A stretch of 64,000 nt of DNA from Undaria pinnatifida (GCA_012845835.1 JABAKD010000019.1:5937494-6001493), one strand, 5' to 3'. Positions 1 through 10,900 are shown, counted from the first letter of the stretch. The notes: generated by a model not told the origin, from the letters alone. A program made the numbers and translations.

Positions 1-416
1 CGCCGCGCACGAACACCCGCCCCCCACCCAACAACTTTCCGTGTGAAGATGTGGCTGTCACGGGGCCATAGTTTAGGAGTCGTCTGTTGCTGCTTTTTGT
101 GCGTACATGTAGCAACCGTGCATGTTGAAGTTGTGAGCGCGACCAGAATTGCCGTGACTGTTTTTTTGTGCTAAAGTTTGTGTACACAGCAGCAAAGAAA
201 GCATGGAAACAGCAGTTCGATCCAGTCATGCTGCACCTCTTCAACCGCTTGACATGCCCAGGAATACGAAACAATGCCTTTCCGCCACCGCTCGCATCCT
301 GTACGTTGTCACTCACAGAGCACGTGTTTGCACGTTTGCACCTTTAACCACGTGACATCTCCTGATACTTTTTGCTTTGTGCATGTCGCCCTGCCGCACT
401 TTATTTTTTGCTCAAG
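1..416. other. Unresolved 5' stretch, probably intron of the first gene
   Basis: No convincing exon is visible here. The stretch ends in a T-rich tract and an AG acceptor (415-416) that opens the exon at 417, so it is most simply intron or upstream sequence of that gene. Short open frames here have no coding signature that I can support. Confidence 0.4.
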
Positions 417-520
417 TGTGGGAGAATTACTGCGCGGTGTTCTCCCTCTGCGCGGGAGCAAGGACCAAGGACGGCGGTACCTTCAAGAACGCCACCGCCG
501 CTACCGGTGACATCGTCGGC
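417..520 (+). CDS. Unidentified gene, penultimate exon
   Basis: The exon lies between an AG acceptor (415-416) and a perfect GTAAGT donor (521-526). It begins with the last two bases of a codon and ends on a codon boundary. It encodes about 34 residues, from ENYCAVFSLCAGARTKDGG to GDIVG, with third positions mostly G or C. The upstream exons, including the start, were not found; they may lie left of the window. I do not recognise the protein. It joins in phase to the exon at 1196. Confidence 0.6.
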
Positions 521-644
521 GTAAGTGCATGCGTTCGTTCCAAAGTGTATCAAGTCGCTCGATGTGTACGTTCCCGGCTGCCGCGTGTTAAAGATGTGCC
601 ATCAGGGTGGAAATTCACGGGTGTAGACTGCTGTCTGTAGACTG

Positions 645-859
<215 letters not shown>

Positions 860-1195
860 TTTTTTTTTTTATTGTGTTGTGTGTGCGTATTGCCGGTTTA
901 TGTGGTGTGCTGTAATCGAGAGAAGAGGGAAAAAGCATAGAAGTATAATACAACAAACCTCCGTTGCTTTGTGGTGTTCGCATGTGCATATCACCAAGGC
1001 TCCCTTCCGTATTGTGAATGCGCGAGAACACCAGTTTATTCGGCAGACGATGAAGCATTGTGCACTCCGCAGCAGTCGTTCCTTCGTAACATGCACAAAC
1101 ATGCGAACACCATATTTTTTTTCAGAATTTGCAACACGTCATCCGCGACTCCCTGCTCCCCTACCCTCTTCCCTGTTCCGTTTGGAAACACACAG

Positions 1196-1450
1196 AAACG
1201 CTGCGCGGCCTGGGACGAAAAAAAGTCGTCAAAGGACAACCCGTGCACGGGCAAAATCAAGGCCGGCGACCTGGTGGTCAAGAACTGGGACGACCCGCCC
1301 CTCCACCTCGTGTGCTCGAAGCGAGAGTGGCGGAAGATCGTGGACGAGTTCCTCCACAAGCAGAAGGTGCTGCACGACCTTGGTTCCACCGCCGAGAAGG
1401 AGGCATCCCAGCCGTCCGCCAAGGTCCCCGACAACCTCAAAGACTTCTGA
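1196..1450 (+). CDS. Unidentified gene, last exon
   Basis: The exon follows a pyrimidine-rich tract and a CAG acceptor (1193-1195), starts at codon phase 0 and ends with a TGA at 1448-1450. It encodes 84 residues beginning KRCAAWDEKKSSKDNPC and ending KVPDNLKDF. Codons are strongly GC-ending. The central piece has the pattern C-x-GKIKAGDLVV...PLHLVC, a faint resemblance to short zinc-binding folds, but not enough to name a family. An alternative acceptor at 1124-1125 would put the exon out of phase with the previous one, so 1196 was chosen. The Helitron begins close downstream, so its insertion near the 3' end of this gene is likely. Confidence 0.6.
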   Translation, partial: KRCAAWDEKKSSKDNPCTGKIKAGDLVVKNWDDPPLHLVCSKREWRKIVDEFLHKQKVLHDLGSTAEKEASQPSAKVPDNLKDF

Positions 1451-1527
1451 GGTGAGCTCAAGATCAACCGGGCAAAGCGCTCCCCTAAACCTTTTATCTG
1501 AACGCGAACTTGAAACTTTAACCTTCC

Positions 1528-4500
1528 ATGTCAACCGATCAGCGATGTACTCGCTCGCAACGAAATACCCGTCGTGCTGAAATTGCCCGCGAGCGCAGGC
1601 GTAGGCGCGCGTGCATTTTAGCGGGGCGGCGCTCACGACGTACCCTTCAAAACGAAACTCGAACGCAGAACACTAATAACATGGAACGTGATCTCCGCAG
1701 TAACAACCTGGACAGCGATTCTGAATCAGAGACTGACGTCGTTGTTCAACATTTTAATCGAATGAGAAACCGCATCCCTCGAAGACCCGACCCTAGAGAC
1801 GTTGCCGCTGCCAATTCCATGGAAGGTTCAGAAGAAAGACTTGGTGTGCAAGCCTTTAATTCCACCAACTTTGAGTATCCACTTGAGGCGTACGAACTAA
1901 AATACCCGTGCTTGCTACATGAAAGTAACTATACGTGCCAACACTGTGGGTCTGTGCTATGGAAAGAGGAACGGTCTGGGTCCTATAACTGTTGTAACCG
2001 TGGGAGATCTGCCATTCACCGGCTTAAACCTATTCCACAAACATTGTTATCGCTCTTCCAAACCGCACGTTTTCGCGAATCACAAAGGGCATATAACGGG
2101 TTATTTAGTTTCACAGCTTTGGGAGCAGGAGGCATAGAAAACCGATCGTGGACTCAAGGAAAACCACCGACAATGCTTACTCTCCATGGTAAAGCATACC
2201 ATAGAATTTTCGACTTACAGGAGAAGTATCAAAACCAAAATGTTAACAACAGTGCCAGGTTTTACATATTCGATTCCGAATTCGCACAGACAACCTCCTC
2301 ACAACATTTAGATTCACGGATTGCAGGCACTCTAAGATCCCACGTGAACAGCGAGATTAGGTGGGCTCGAGAATACAGGTCTGCCGTAGACACAATATTA
2401 AACACATCAGCGTCAGAGTCCAGTGCGCCTTTTATAGAGTTCAGTGAAGTTAGCAGAGTTAATGATGGACCAGTGTTGGGCGAGAATCCGAGTGCAAATG
2501 AAATAGCAGCTTTAGTGTTTACCTCAGGGAATCAAAATGATGCGCCGCGAGCAGTTATCACCTATCCAAGGAACAGCCCAGATAACAAACCACGCTTCCT
2601 GCCGCTTTGGAGCTCTGCATATGAAACGCTACAGTTCCCCCTGCTGTTTTTGCATGGAGAAGCAGGTTGGAGTAAGGGTAACTACAAAGAGAACCCGCCG
2701 TTCAAATCTAAAACAATGAACCGGTCAAACACCGAAGCCGTAACGTTTCCCTTCTACTGTAGGCAGCGTATTCTTTCGGAGCCGATATTTAAGATTAACT
2801 GCCGAATCGCTCAGGAATGGGTCTGTGATTCTTTGAGCAGAATGGAAGAAGAGCGTTTGAATTTCGTCGAAAATAGTGACATGCAGCATAGGCTTGCTTC
2901 CAACCGGTCCATTCAAGACGCCCAACCTCATGAACAACCCGGTAAATTGCTTCCTGCTTCTCACCCTGGCTCACCTGCCAAGCGTAAAAGTGATACAGAA
3001 GACGCTCTATGCATCGTGAACAGGCGAGGAAGACCGCATTTGTTCATCACCGTAACTTTCAATGCGGATTGGAAAGAGGTGCAAGAAAATTTGCTGCCAG
3101 GACAAAGTGCTTATGATCGTCCTGATCTATGTTGTCGTGTTTTCAAATTGAAGATGAAAGAAATTATGAAGGTTTTAAAGTCTGGCAAAATTTTTGGCGC
3201 TTACGACAGCCATTTAGCGGTGACGGAATTCCAAAAGAGGGGGTACCCTCACGCTCACATTCTCATGACCTTCAAAAATGCAGGCCCTGATGCCCTAAAC
3301 GAAATGGACAAATGGGTGTGGGCTCAGCTGCCTGACGAAAACATAGCAGGAGGAAAACTACGTGAAAAGGTACTCAAATACATGATACACAAGCCGTGTG
3401 GGGCAGTTGGAAACATGAGTGCTCCATGCATGCAAGTAAACCGTCACACGAACAAAAAGTGTTGTAACAAGTACTTTCCGCAACCATTCAGAAGCATTGC
3501 AACCGTCAACGACAAAACTGGACGGGCAGAATATACTCGGAGGAAGAACGGTGATAACCCGACCATAAGAATGAGAGTAAACAACCAATGGAAAAGTGTT
3601 AGGATAGGAAACGAGTGGGTGGTGCCGTACAACCCCATGTTGCTCATGATGTTTGACTGCCACATTTGTGTTGATGTCGTCACCGCAACATCATGCGTTA
3701 AATACGTGTTCAAATATTGTCACAAAGGGGACGCGTTTATTCGAGCAAGGATACAGGGCATTACCTCAGAAGTTGAACAATATAGAAAAACGAGGTATAT
3801 TTCAGCCGCAGAGGCGACGTGGAGACTATTAGGTTACCATATGGTGGACAGATACCCTGCGGTAACTAAGATTCACGCCCATCTTGAAGGAGAGCAACAA
3901 ATCACTTATCCCAAAAATGCCACCCACGATGATAGACTTGAGATAGCCGCGCAGTCACAGACACACGTGCTCAGGTACTACATGCGACCGAAAAATCCCT
4001 GCTTTTCGGACTTGACCATTCTAGACTATTACGAGCAATACACTATCACCTCGCCCAAAAAAGATGACCCTCCGCTTGAGTTTGCTCCGCTTGGCAAATA
4101 CCTCGATGGATACAAAAACATCGTTTCCAAACGAAAAAACGACGGTCACGTTTGCCGAATTTCGTTTCAGAGTCCAGCGGTGGGAGATCTCTACTACTTG
4201 AGGTTGTTACTACACACGATTCCAGCCAGGTCGTTCGCAGAATTACGAACAGTGCAAACAGACACAGGCGATCCCGTTGTTCACCCTACTTTTCATGATG
4301 CCGCCAGAGCAAGAGGTCTCATCACGGGAGACGAAGAGTATTCACTATGTATGGAAGAAGCTTCAGTGTTTCAAGTTGCGTCCCAGCTCCGTGCTCTTTT
4401 CGTTACGCTCATTTTAGATGGTGCGCCAGCACCGAAGCTATGGCGTGACTTTAAGGACAACCTCATCGAAGATTTCCTTCTTAGGTTATCCACAGACGAT

Positions 4501-6663
4501 GCCATACAAGCTGCCTTGTGTGAAATAGACCTCAAGCTAAACCAGCATGGTAAATGTAACGAACAAGTCAACCTTCCAAAGCCTATGCATCCGCGAACTG
4601 AATTTGAAAGGATGCGTGATGCCTTCGACCCACAAACATGTGCAGAATACGCAGAGCTGCATGAACCGCGACTGACCAGTGAGCAGAGCCACATTTACAA
4701 AACAGTCTTAGACTCAGTTCGAGCCGATAATGGGTGTCCATTTATGATTGATGCGCCCGCCGGAACTGGCAAGACATACACAGAAAAATGTATTTCCGCA
4801 AGGTTGAGAGGTGAAAGAAAGACAGTGCTCATCGTTGCTTCCACCGGCATCGCCGCCTTACAGCTCCCTGGAGGCTGGACCGCGCACTCCATGTTCAAAT
4901 TACCTATGGACGAAGCAATGTCGCCAACCTGCGTATGCAACATAAACACCAACACTCAAAGAGCAGAGCTAATCCGCAAAGCGGACCTCATCATTTGGGA
5001 CGAGTTACCTATGACCCACAGATATTGCATTGAGGCCCTCGACAGAACACTTCAAGATCTGATGAAAAACAATAAGCTTTTTGGTGGAAAAACTATTTTG
5101 TTCAGTGGAGATTGGCGCCAAACAGGGCCAATAGTTAAGAACGGCACCGCCACCGATACCGTCGACGCAGCCTTTATTTCTAGCCCCCTATGGAAACACG
5201 TTAAACGCATGAGACTAACCAAATCGCAACGAGACAAAGATGATCCTCAGTATGCTGCTTTTGTGCGGGCGATAGGCGAGGGTACCCACCCTACACAATC
5301 AATCGACGGCACGGACATGATTGCCTTGAATAACCACAACCTCGATGCCAATGACCACTTCCAGCTCAAATATACAACAAATTTCGATGAGCTCATGAAC
5401 TTTGTGTATCCCAATGTCAATGAACAATCGCGCAACTGGGACAAACGCGCCATATTGGCGACCACCAACAACGCAATTGACCGTTCTAATGAAGCCATAT
5501 CGGACTTGCGGCCCGGAGAGTACTGTACATACCTCAGCTCAGATACACTAATAAGTGATGAGACCACGCCTCACACAGCCTTTGCTTCTCCTGAACACCT
5601 CCACCAATTAAACGTGCAAGGTGTCCCTCCCCATGAGCTTTGCCTCAAGTCAGACGGACTTGCGATGATCGTGCGAAATCTCAACTTTTCGGAGGGACTC
5701 ATCAACGGTCAAAAATGCGTTGTCCTCGCAGTTTCCCCAAACAGCCGAGTCCTTCAAGTCGAACTTCTCACCGAAACATCGCCCCATCCAATTGTTTTGA
5801 TTCCACGTATAGGCTTTCGTGCGACAGTTGGAAGAAATGGCATCACGTTCATGCGAACACAGTTTCCCATCCGAACTTCATATTCCGTCACGGTGAATCG
5901 TTCACAGGGACAGACACTTACAAAAATTGGCTTGGACTTGAGATCACCTGCGTTTGGGCATGGTCAACTTTACGTCGCGCTCAGCCGTGCGCAAAATCGC
6001 CAGTCAATTATGTGCCTTTTACCACAAGAACATATTGTTGACGGCATTCCACACACGGAGAACATTGTATACCCTCCTTTCACCGCTGCCGCCACAGGCC
6101 AAGCTGTAACACCTCCACCGTATCAACCTCCAAACACCTCGCCTCCTGCGCCCTCCAATGCCTCCTCTCAACCGTCAAGTGACAGCCAAACTCCACCTCC
6201 AACATGGACAGTCGTCGACGAAATTGGGGATGGAGCATGCGGATTTCGCGGCATAGCACGACGAATATACAACGACCCAAACAGACACTACCAAGTACGC
6301 TCGGAAATACTCCAATACATGAACGAAAACCGCAACGACCCTAACTTGCTAAACGCCATTTCCGCTGGCATGAACCATGAACTACTCCAAGCCCTTGGTG
6401 AACCGCCACAACAGTATACATCATATGACAACTACCTCTCCATCATGTCTCACCCGCGAGCTTACCTTGGTGAGCCAGAAATTTACGCATGCATGCAACG
6501 ATACAACATACCCATAAACGTTACTATCGGAAACAACCCCCGACCAAATCCTCAAAACGCCGACCCTTCTACCATACACCTGCACTATCAACCACAATCA
6601 CGTCATTACTCTTCCCTAATCCTAAATAACCCTTCCACCGACCATCCGCCTGTCGCAGCATGA
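1528..6663 (+). CDS. Helitron Rep/helicase with C-terminal OTU protease
   Basis: A single uninterrupted 1,711-residue protein. A basic N-terminus is followed by a zinc-finger-like region (C137-x2-C140, then C155-C156). The Helitron-like replication initiator has the HUH motif H575-A-H577 and the paired tyrosines in KYVFKY (about Y726 and Y730), which would nick and bind DNA covalently. A PIF1-family SF1 helicase follows: Walker A APAGTGKT (about 1076-1083), Walker B IIWDELP (about 1155-1161), and late motifs VNRSQGQT and YVALSRAQ. A Pro/Ser-rich linker leads to an OTU cysteine protease with GDGACGFR (nucleophile C1571) and a candidate catalytic H1693 near the end. All catalytic residues are present, so the protein looks functional. 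The first ATG at 1528 gives the longest frame; a second ATG at 1681 is possible. The element should replicate as single-stranded intermediates in the nucleus. Confidence 0.95.
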   Translation: MSTDQRCTRSQRNTRRAEIARERRRRRACILAGRRSRRTLQNETRTQNTNNMERDLRSNNLDSDSESETDVVVQHFNRMRNRIPRRPDPRDVAAANSMEGSEERLGVQAFNSTNFEYPLEAYELKYPCLLHESNYTCQHCGSVLWKEERSGSYNCCNRGRSAIHRLKPIPQTLLSLFQTARFRESQRAYNGLFSFTALGAGGIENRSWTQGKPPTMLTLHGKAYHRIFDLQEKYQNQNVNNSARFYIFDSEFAQTTSSQHLDSRIAGTLRSHVNSEIRWAREYRSAVDTILNTSASESSAPFIEFSEVSRVNDGPVLGENPSANEIAALVFTSGNQNDAPRAVITYPRNSPDNKPRFLPLWSSAYETLQFPLLFLHGEAGWSKGNYKENPPFKSKTMNRSNTEAVTFPFYCRQRILSEPIFKINCRIAQEWVCDSLSRMEEERLNFVENSDMQHRLASNRSIQDAQPHEQPGKLLPASHPGSPAKRKSDTEDALCIVNRRGRPHLFITVTFNADWKEVQENLLPGQSAYDRPDLCCRVFKLKMKEIMKVLKSGKIFGAYDSHLAVTEFQKRGYPHAHILMTFKNAGPDALNEMDKWVWAQLPDENIAGGKLREKVLKYMIHKPCGAVGNMSAPCMQVNRHTNKKCCNKYFPQPFRSIATVNDKTGRAEYTRRKNGDNPTIRMRVNNQWKSVRIGNEWVVPYNPMLLMMFDCHICVDVVTATSCVKYVFKYCHKGDAFIRARIQGITSEVEQYRKTRYISAAEATWRLLGYHMVDRYPAVTKIHAHLEGEQQITYPKNATHDDRLEIAAQSQTHVLRYYMRPKNPCFSDLTILDYYEQYTITSPKKDDPPLEFAPLGKYLDGYKNIVSKRKNDGHVCRISFQSPAVGDLYYLRLLLHTIPARSFAELRTVQTDTGDPVVHPTFHDAARARGLITGDEEYSLCMEEASVFQVASQLRALFVTLILDGAPAPKLWRDFKDNLIEDFLLRLSTDDAIQAALCEIDLKLNQHGKCNEQVNLPKPMHPRTEFERMRDAFDPQTCAEYAELHEPRLTSEQSHIYKTVLDSVRADNGCPFMIDAPAGTGKTYTEKCISARLRGERKTVLIVASTGIAALQLPGGWTAHSMFKLPMDEAMSPTCVCNINTNTQRAELIRKADLIIWDELPMTHRYCIEALDRTLQDLMKNNKLFGGKTILFSGDWRQTGPIVKNGTATDTVDAAFISSPLWKHVKRMRLTKSQRDKDDPQYAAFVRAIGEGTHPTQSIDGTDMIALNNHNLDANDHFQLKYTTNFDELMNFVYPNVNEQSRNWDKRAILATTNNAIDRSNEAISDLRPGEYCTYLSSDTLISDETTPHTAFASPEHLHQLNVQGVPPHELCLKSDGLAMIVRNLNFSEGLINGQKCVVLAVSPNSRVLQVELLTETSPHPIVLIPRIGFRATVGRNGITFMRTQFPIRTSYSVTVNRSQGQTLTKIGLDLRSPAFGHGQLYVALSRAQNRQSIMCLLPQEHIVDGIPHTENIVYPPFTAAATGQAVTPPPYQPPNTSPPAPSNASSQPSSDSQTPPPTWTVVDEIGDGACGFRGIARRIYNDPNRHYQVRSEILQYMNENRNDPNLLNAISAGMNHELLQALGEPPQQYTSYDNYLSIMSHPRAYLGEPEIYACMQRYNIPINVTIGNNPRPNPQNADPSTIHLHYQPQSRHYSSLILNNPSTDHPPVAA

Positions 6664-6899
6664 CCGCGCCGCCAACGCGCCAGCGCCGGTGGTTCGCCTC
6701 TATGATCGTCCCTGACGACCTTCACCACTTCTTCGACCCACACTTCGAGCGCTCCCTCATTGCGGACGCAGAGCAAGAGGCCACCGGCGACACCCGGCAG
6801 CAAGTCGAAGATGATGCCAACTTCGAAGCGGAACTTCAAGACTACTACTCAACGTCCTTCCAGTGGCACATCAAAATGTGCCAATGTAGCCGTCCATGA
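6660..6899 (+). CDS. Small ORF overlapping the Helitron stop codon
   Basis: The ATG overlaps the stop of the Helitron ORF in an ATGA arrangement and the frame runs 79 codons to TGA. The predicted peptide is acidic in the middle (FERSLIADAEQEATGD, then QQVEDDANFEAELQD) and matches nothing I recognise. It could be a second element protein translated by reinitiation, the remains of a longer C-terminus lost by a frameshift, or chance. Its codon use resembles the C-terminal part of the large ORF. Confidence 0.35.
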   Translation: MTAPPTRQRRWFASMIVPDDLHHFFDPHFERSLIADAEQEATGDTRQQVEDDANFEAELQDYYSTSFQWHIKMCQCSRP

Positions 6900-7009
6900 T
6901 AACTGTCGACCCCAAGTTACTCGTGGGGCCAGGTGTATATTTCGTGTATATATGTCAGTAGCCGCGGACACGCTCAGTCTCGTGCTAATTATTTCCCGCG
7001 GCATTGTCA

Positions 7010-7690
7010 GTAGTAAGTCTTCATTTTTTCAGCCATTCTGTACATGGTAGCCGGCGAGTACATATTAGCGGCCACCGTGGCATTTTGTCTAACCCTAAAT
7101 AGTGAGTCTTCATTTTTTCAGTGCCGAGTTTGCGCGTGCGCCGCGCCGGCATACTGTCTGTTTTTTCCCGTTGTCAGCCAAGTATGTAGTCTCAGCTTTC
7201 GTAGCATCAAATTGTAAGTAGGGAGTCTTCATTTTTGCGGTGCCGAGTTTGCGCCAACCTCTTCATAGCCATGTCTGTTATGCGAACGTCTTTGAGTGGG
7301 TGAAGAGTTCGAGTTGCAATGCATCTGGCTACCCCGGCATACTGTCTGTTTTTTCCCGGTGTCAGCCAAGTATGTAGTCTCAGCTTTCGTAGCATCAAAT
7401 TGTAAGTAGGGAGTCTTCATTTTTGCGGTGCCGAGTTTGCGCCAACCTCTTCATAGCCATGTCTGTTATGCGAACGTCTTTGAGTGGGTGAAGAGTTCGA
7501 GTTGCAATGCATCTGGCTACCCTGTCCCCATTTTGTAAGTAGTCACAGCCGTTTTTCGCTGCCATACTGTACATGATTGCCGGTATTAGTGGCCACGTCG
7601 CATTTGGTCACAGAGTCTTCATGATTGCAGTACCAAGTCTTATTTTTTCAGTGCCCAGTTTGCGCCAACCTCTTCATAGCCATATCGTCT
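7010..7690. repeat. Tandem repeats downstream of the Helitron ORF
   Basis: A 188-base unit (7148-7335) is repeated almost perfectly at 7336-7523. It contains GGCATACTGTCTG, GTCAGCCAAGTATGTAGTC and GAGTCTTCATTTTTGCGG. Shorter degenerate copies of the GAGTCTTCATTTTT and TTTGCGCCAACCTC parts occur at about 7015, 7090 and 7615-7680. Subterminal tandem repeats are common in Helitrons; here they probably form part of the element's 3' non-coding region. Confidence 0.85.
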
Positions 7691-7704
7691 GAAAGAGGGT
7701 GTCT

Positions 7705-7905
7705 TTATTTTTGGACATATTCCATATTCCACTGCGTCCTTATTTTCAGTTTGTTCTGGGGATCACGCCCCATCAACAAATAATACATACCGAGTAGTAT
7801 TTCCTTTTCCTCCATTTCGGCCCGCTGTATTTTCAGTTTCTTCTGGGGATCACGCCCCATCAACAAATCATACATACGGAGTATTTCCTTTTCCTCCATC
7901 TCGGC
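7705..7905 (-). repeat. Two-copy tandem repeat with a conserved minus-strand peptide
   Basis: Two copies of a 90-100 base unit, both containing CTGGGGATCACGCCCCATCA. On the minus strand the unit reads EMEEKEILRMYDLLMGRD and EMEEKEILLGMYYLLMGRD, each followed by a basic segment. The frame is open for 64 residues. This may be part of a captured gene exon within the Helitron or a chance open frame in a repeat; no start or splice sites could be fixed. Confidence 0.4.
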
Positions 7906-8013
7906 CCGCTGTCATTCCACACTCAACACTCCCACCCTTGGTATGCAGGCGTACTCCTGCTGTGGAACCAACCAGCATCACCGCACATCTTTTACAGTAA
8001 ACAGTAACCCGGA

Positions 8014-8044
8014 GGACGGGGGGGCCGACAGGCCCCCCACGTCC
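8014..8044. other. GC-rich hairpin, candidate Helitron 3' structure
   Basis: GGACGGGGGGGCC and GGCCCCCCACGTCC are inverted across a four-base GACA loop and would form a very stable stem. Helitrons carry a hairpin about 10 bases from their 3' end. The following bases (GGACACCCTTGT) do not give the canonical CTRR end, so the assignment is tentative. Confidence 0.4.
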
Positions 8045-8334
8045 GGACACCCTTGTATTATGTATAAAGAAGTCTTGACGGGGACAAAGCGAGACTGTCA
8101 ACCGGCGCTTTTGCTCTTCGGCCCACACGGTGTTTCGTTCCGTACTGCTTTTTGTGCTTGGGCAGTGAGAGGATGAATATCTGCTCAACATCTCTCTTGA
8201 AGCGGTCCAATATTTTGCGAAAAGCGATAAAAAAAACTAGGCTAGAGGCGTGGTTGTGGGTGTTGGACGGCACATGTTGCTCTGTCCTTGCGTTTGTACG
8301 CCGTGCGTCAGAACCAGAAACAAAACGAAAACAC

Positions 8335-8385
8335 ATGGCCGGTTTTGGTTTTGGTGGCTTCGATACTCAGCCGACGCAAGCAAAG
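8335..8385 (+). CDS. Candidate first coding exon, Gly/Phe-rich start
   Basis: An ATG opens 17 codons (MAGFGFGGFDTQPTQAK) ending exactly at a GTAGGA donor (8386). The Gly/Phe/Gln composition is typical of flexible N-termini. The exon ends in phase 0 and could join in phase to the exon at 11764, which would make it the start of the PX-domain gene. That link is unproved. An RPA2-like N-terminus was considered, but no following exon supports it. Confidence 0.4.
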
Positions 8386-10900
8386 GTAGGAGCGTACCAA
8401 CATTTTCTAAGGCTCCTTGTGCAAGGAGCTCTACACTCGCACAAAAACTCCCCTTGAGAAAAACTGCACCCTTGACTCGACCAAAGCTACGGTGGTGGGT
8501 GGGTGGGTGCCTCGGGGTGCTCTCTTTTTTACTGCCTTAATTTTGGGCCACGCGCCAGAGTAACTCTGTACATCACTGTTAAAAAGTCTTCAGGTGGTCA
8601 GGTTGGCGCAGCGTAGCCTGCCATTCCGCGGCGGTGTCACACTCACATCGCAAAATTATAAAACAGGCAAGCTTAGTACCGCAAAGGAACAGCGAGGTCA
8701 CTCGCGCGAGTGAGCCCGACCCACTGAAAAAAGAAGTCCCAAAAGCGCACCCCCAACTGTATCCTCGGTGACCCAAAGAACAAAACCTTAGTCTAGGTAA
8801 GCAGAAAACAGCATAGAAACAAAAAAAATGGATTCCGAGTATATTAGAAAGATTCTCCCCTGAGGAGCCCCGTCAGCCAGGAGCATTTTCGCCGAACAGC
8901 CCTACTTCCATCTCAGAATGCGATAGCTCGCCGGACCTAGGCGTCATGCGGCTGCCTCCATTCACATCCACCACTCTCGCGAACGGAGCAGTAAATGTGG
9001 TAGGCCTCTGGCACGACGTATTGCCTCAAGGCTACGATGACGCCGTACACAAGCACGTGTGATGATGGGTGGGCACATGCGCCCCTGGAATATAATGTGG
9101 GGCAAGGAGGATGATGGGGGCGAGAGAATCGAGCAACGACTGACGTTTTGTCCAACTATGTGACCGCCCGCGAGGAAGGGGAGGGGATGGATTGTCTCAT
9201 CCTAATGGCAGGCCTATGTTGTGGTATTGGTAGCACGTTCTGGCCAAGACATTTCCTACTGCCGAGACTTCTCAACTGATGACTACACTGTTGGACAAAT
9301 CCGTGCATGGGGTAAGCTCCCTCACGAGGACGGGGGGGGTAGGACGCAGCACCACAATCCGGGCGGCACAAGGCAGTAGGACCAGATTGTAAACTGTTTT
9401 TATTATCCACGAAGCATATGCGCCGTGATAACCCAAGATAGACACGAAGTGGGAGTAAAGTAAGCCGCCTACAGGGAGCACTACCATACCAGAAACATCA
9501 GCAAATGGGACCGCCAAGCATGTCAGTATGCCTAATCAACCATCTCCGTAGATCCTATATGCAGTTACACCTATCAGAACCAATGCGCAAATATTCTGTA
9601 GGTCATGGAATTTGCACCGAGTAGATCTGTGGTTGTTCAGCCTCCCTACTAGTTGCGGCATTGCCGGGACAGGGTTCACGCCGTCCTAAAGCCACCCAAA
9701 ACCGAAAACAGGCAATCATAGTCATCCTTCAAAGTAACACGATTACTCAAAACCAACATTAAAAACAATTTTCTACATCATAGTGGATTGAATCACACCT
9801 CGTTCCGGTAATCATCACTCAGCCTTCTCGGTGAAACGGTCATCAGCTTAGCAAAGTAGGAGAGAGCAAGCGGCGTTGTTGCAATCAAGAACAAGTTTCT
9901 AAACCGTTCTGTCTTGGACTAAAAAACCCGGTAACTAGTATTAATAGTGAGTGTCGTAACTAGAGATGTCTTGTTTACGCTAATCTAAGGAAAACCGCCG
10001 AGTAAAGTAGGATCGAGTCGAGCATATCCGTACAGTACTGTAATATTAGTCAGTAGGATACGTTGAGAAAATGCGCTGCTCGCCTCCTGCAAAATGTCAC
10101 AACTAACTCCAGTTAATTTACGGTAAATTCTTCGTGAAAAATTATTCAACTCTGCACTAAAGCTAAAACACCTCGAGCTTGACAATCAAAAACTCGCAAA
10201 AGCAACCAAACGGTTATCCGGTTAGTCCATGGGATCAAGGAAAAACTTGATGCCAGATATTAAAAAACAGGTGCCATTTGTCCTCCCAAATCCTTTACCA
10301 TGCTTCTAGTATATAGACACCAAAAGCTCATACCAATTTTGTTTTGTACTCGTACTTCCTTCCCGTAGTCGTAGCGGGACGGAATGAAATACCGCAGATA
10401 TACGCTGTCCTCCTCACGGGGTGACATCGTTTTTCGTGCTGTCCCCTGGGGGAGAGCGATATTCTTTTATAACGAAGTTATCCCCGGGGATACCAAAGAG
10501 GTAGGGGGGGCTTCGTTCAAAAAATACACAAAGCTCATTGCCCGGGGATAACACAACGTTTTTGCCACTTTTTTGGCCATTTGGGAGGTGGGGGGGGGTA
10601 ACACAACGACGGGGGCGTTGACAGAGGGTATTACGGTGTTTCTGACATTATTTCCCTTTGGATTCCCAAAGGGGCTAATATATGGACACCCCCCGCCCCC
10701 CCCCCCTTCACCTTGACACTAGGATAGAAAAGGGTATTCGATAAAATGCGATTGTGTTTGAGTTAGAATATGCAGGGAACACGATGTTCGTAAAACAGCT
10801 ATGAACAGTATGGCAGAAGCCAAAATAGTACCGGGATGCTCAAATTTAGGGCGAATAATACAGCACTACGAGCAGAACTGGGAATGTTCTCAAAACAAGA
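8386..10900. other. Gene-poor stretch
   Basis: No exon or gene is supported. Small features are a palindrome TATCCCCGGGGATA near 10480-10493, G and C runs at 10590-10700, and the motif CTGAGGAGCCCCGTCAG near 8862, which recurs at 56439. If the exons at 8335 and 11764 belong together, this is a large intron. Confidence 0.4.

Larger units (their letters stand above)
1455..8060 (+). mobile_element. Autonomous Helitron (Helentron/Helitron2-like), termini not resolved
   Basis: The span is centred on one intact Rep/helicase ORF (1528-6663) and includes AT-richer 3' sequence with tandem repeats and a terminal-type GC hairpin at 8014-8044. Helitrons move by rolling-circle replication and normally lack target-site duplications and inverted termini. 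I could not identify a convincing 5' TC or 3' CTRR end. The left limit is set by the stop codon of the upstream gene and the right limit by the hairpin. An intact ORF with no stop over 5.1 kb suggests a recent insertion. A C-terminal OTU domain is known from Helentron-type elements, which is the reason for that assignment. Confidence 0.75.

Noticed and set aside
8335-8385. First exon of a replication protein A 32-kDa subunit
   Set aside because: Only composition is suggestive; no OB-fold exon follows on the plus strand.
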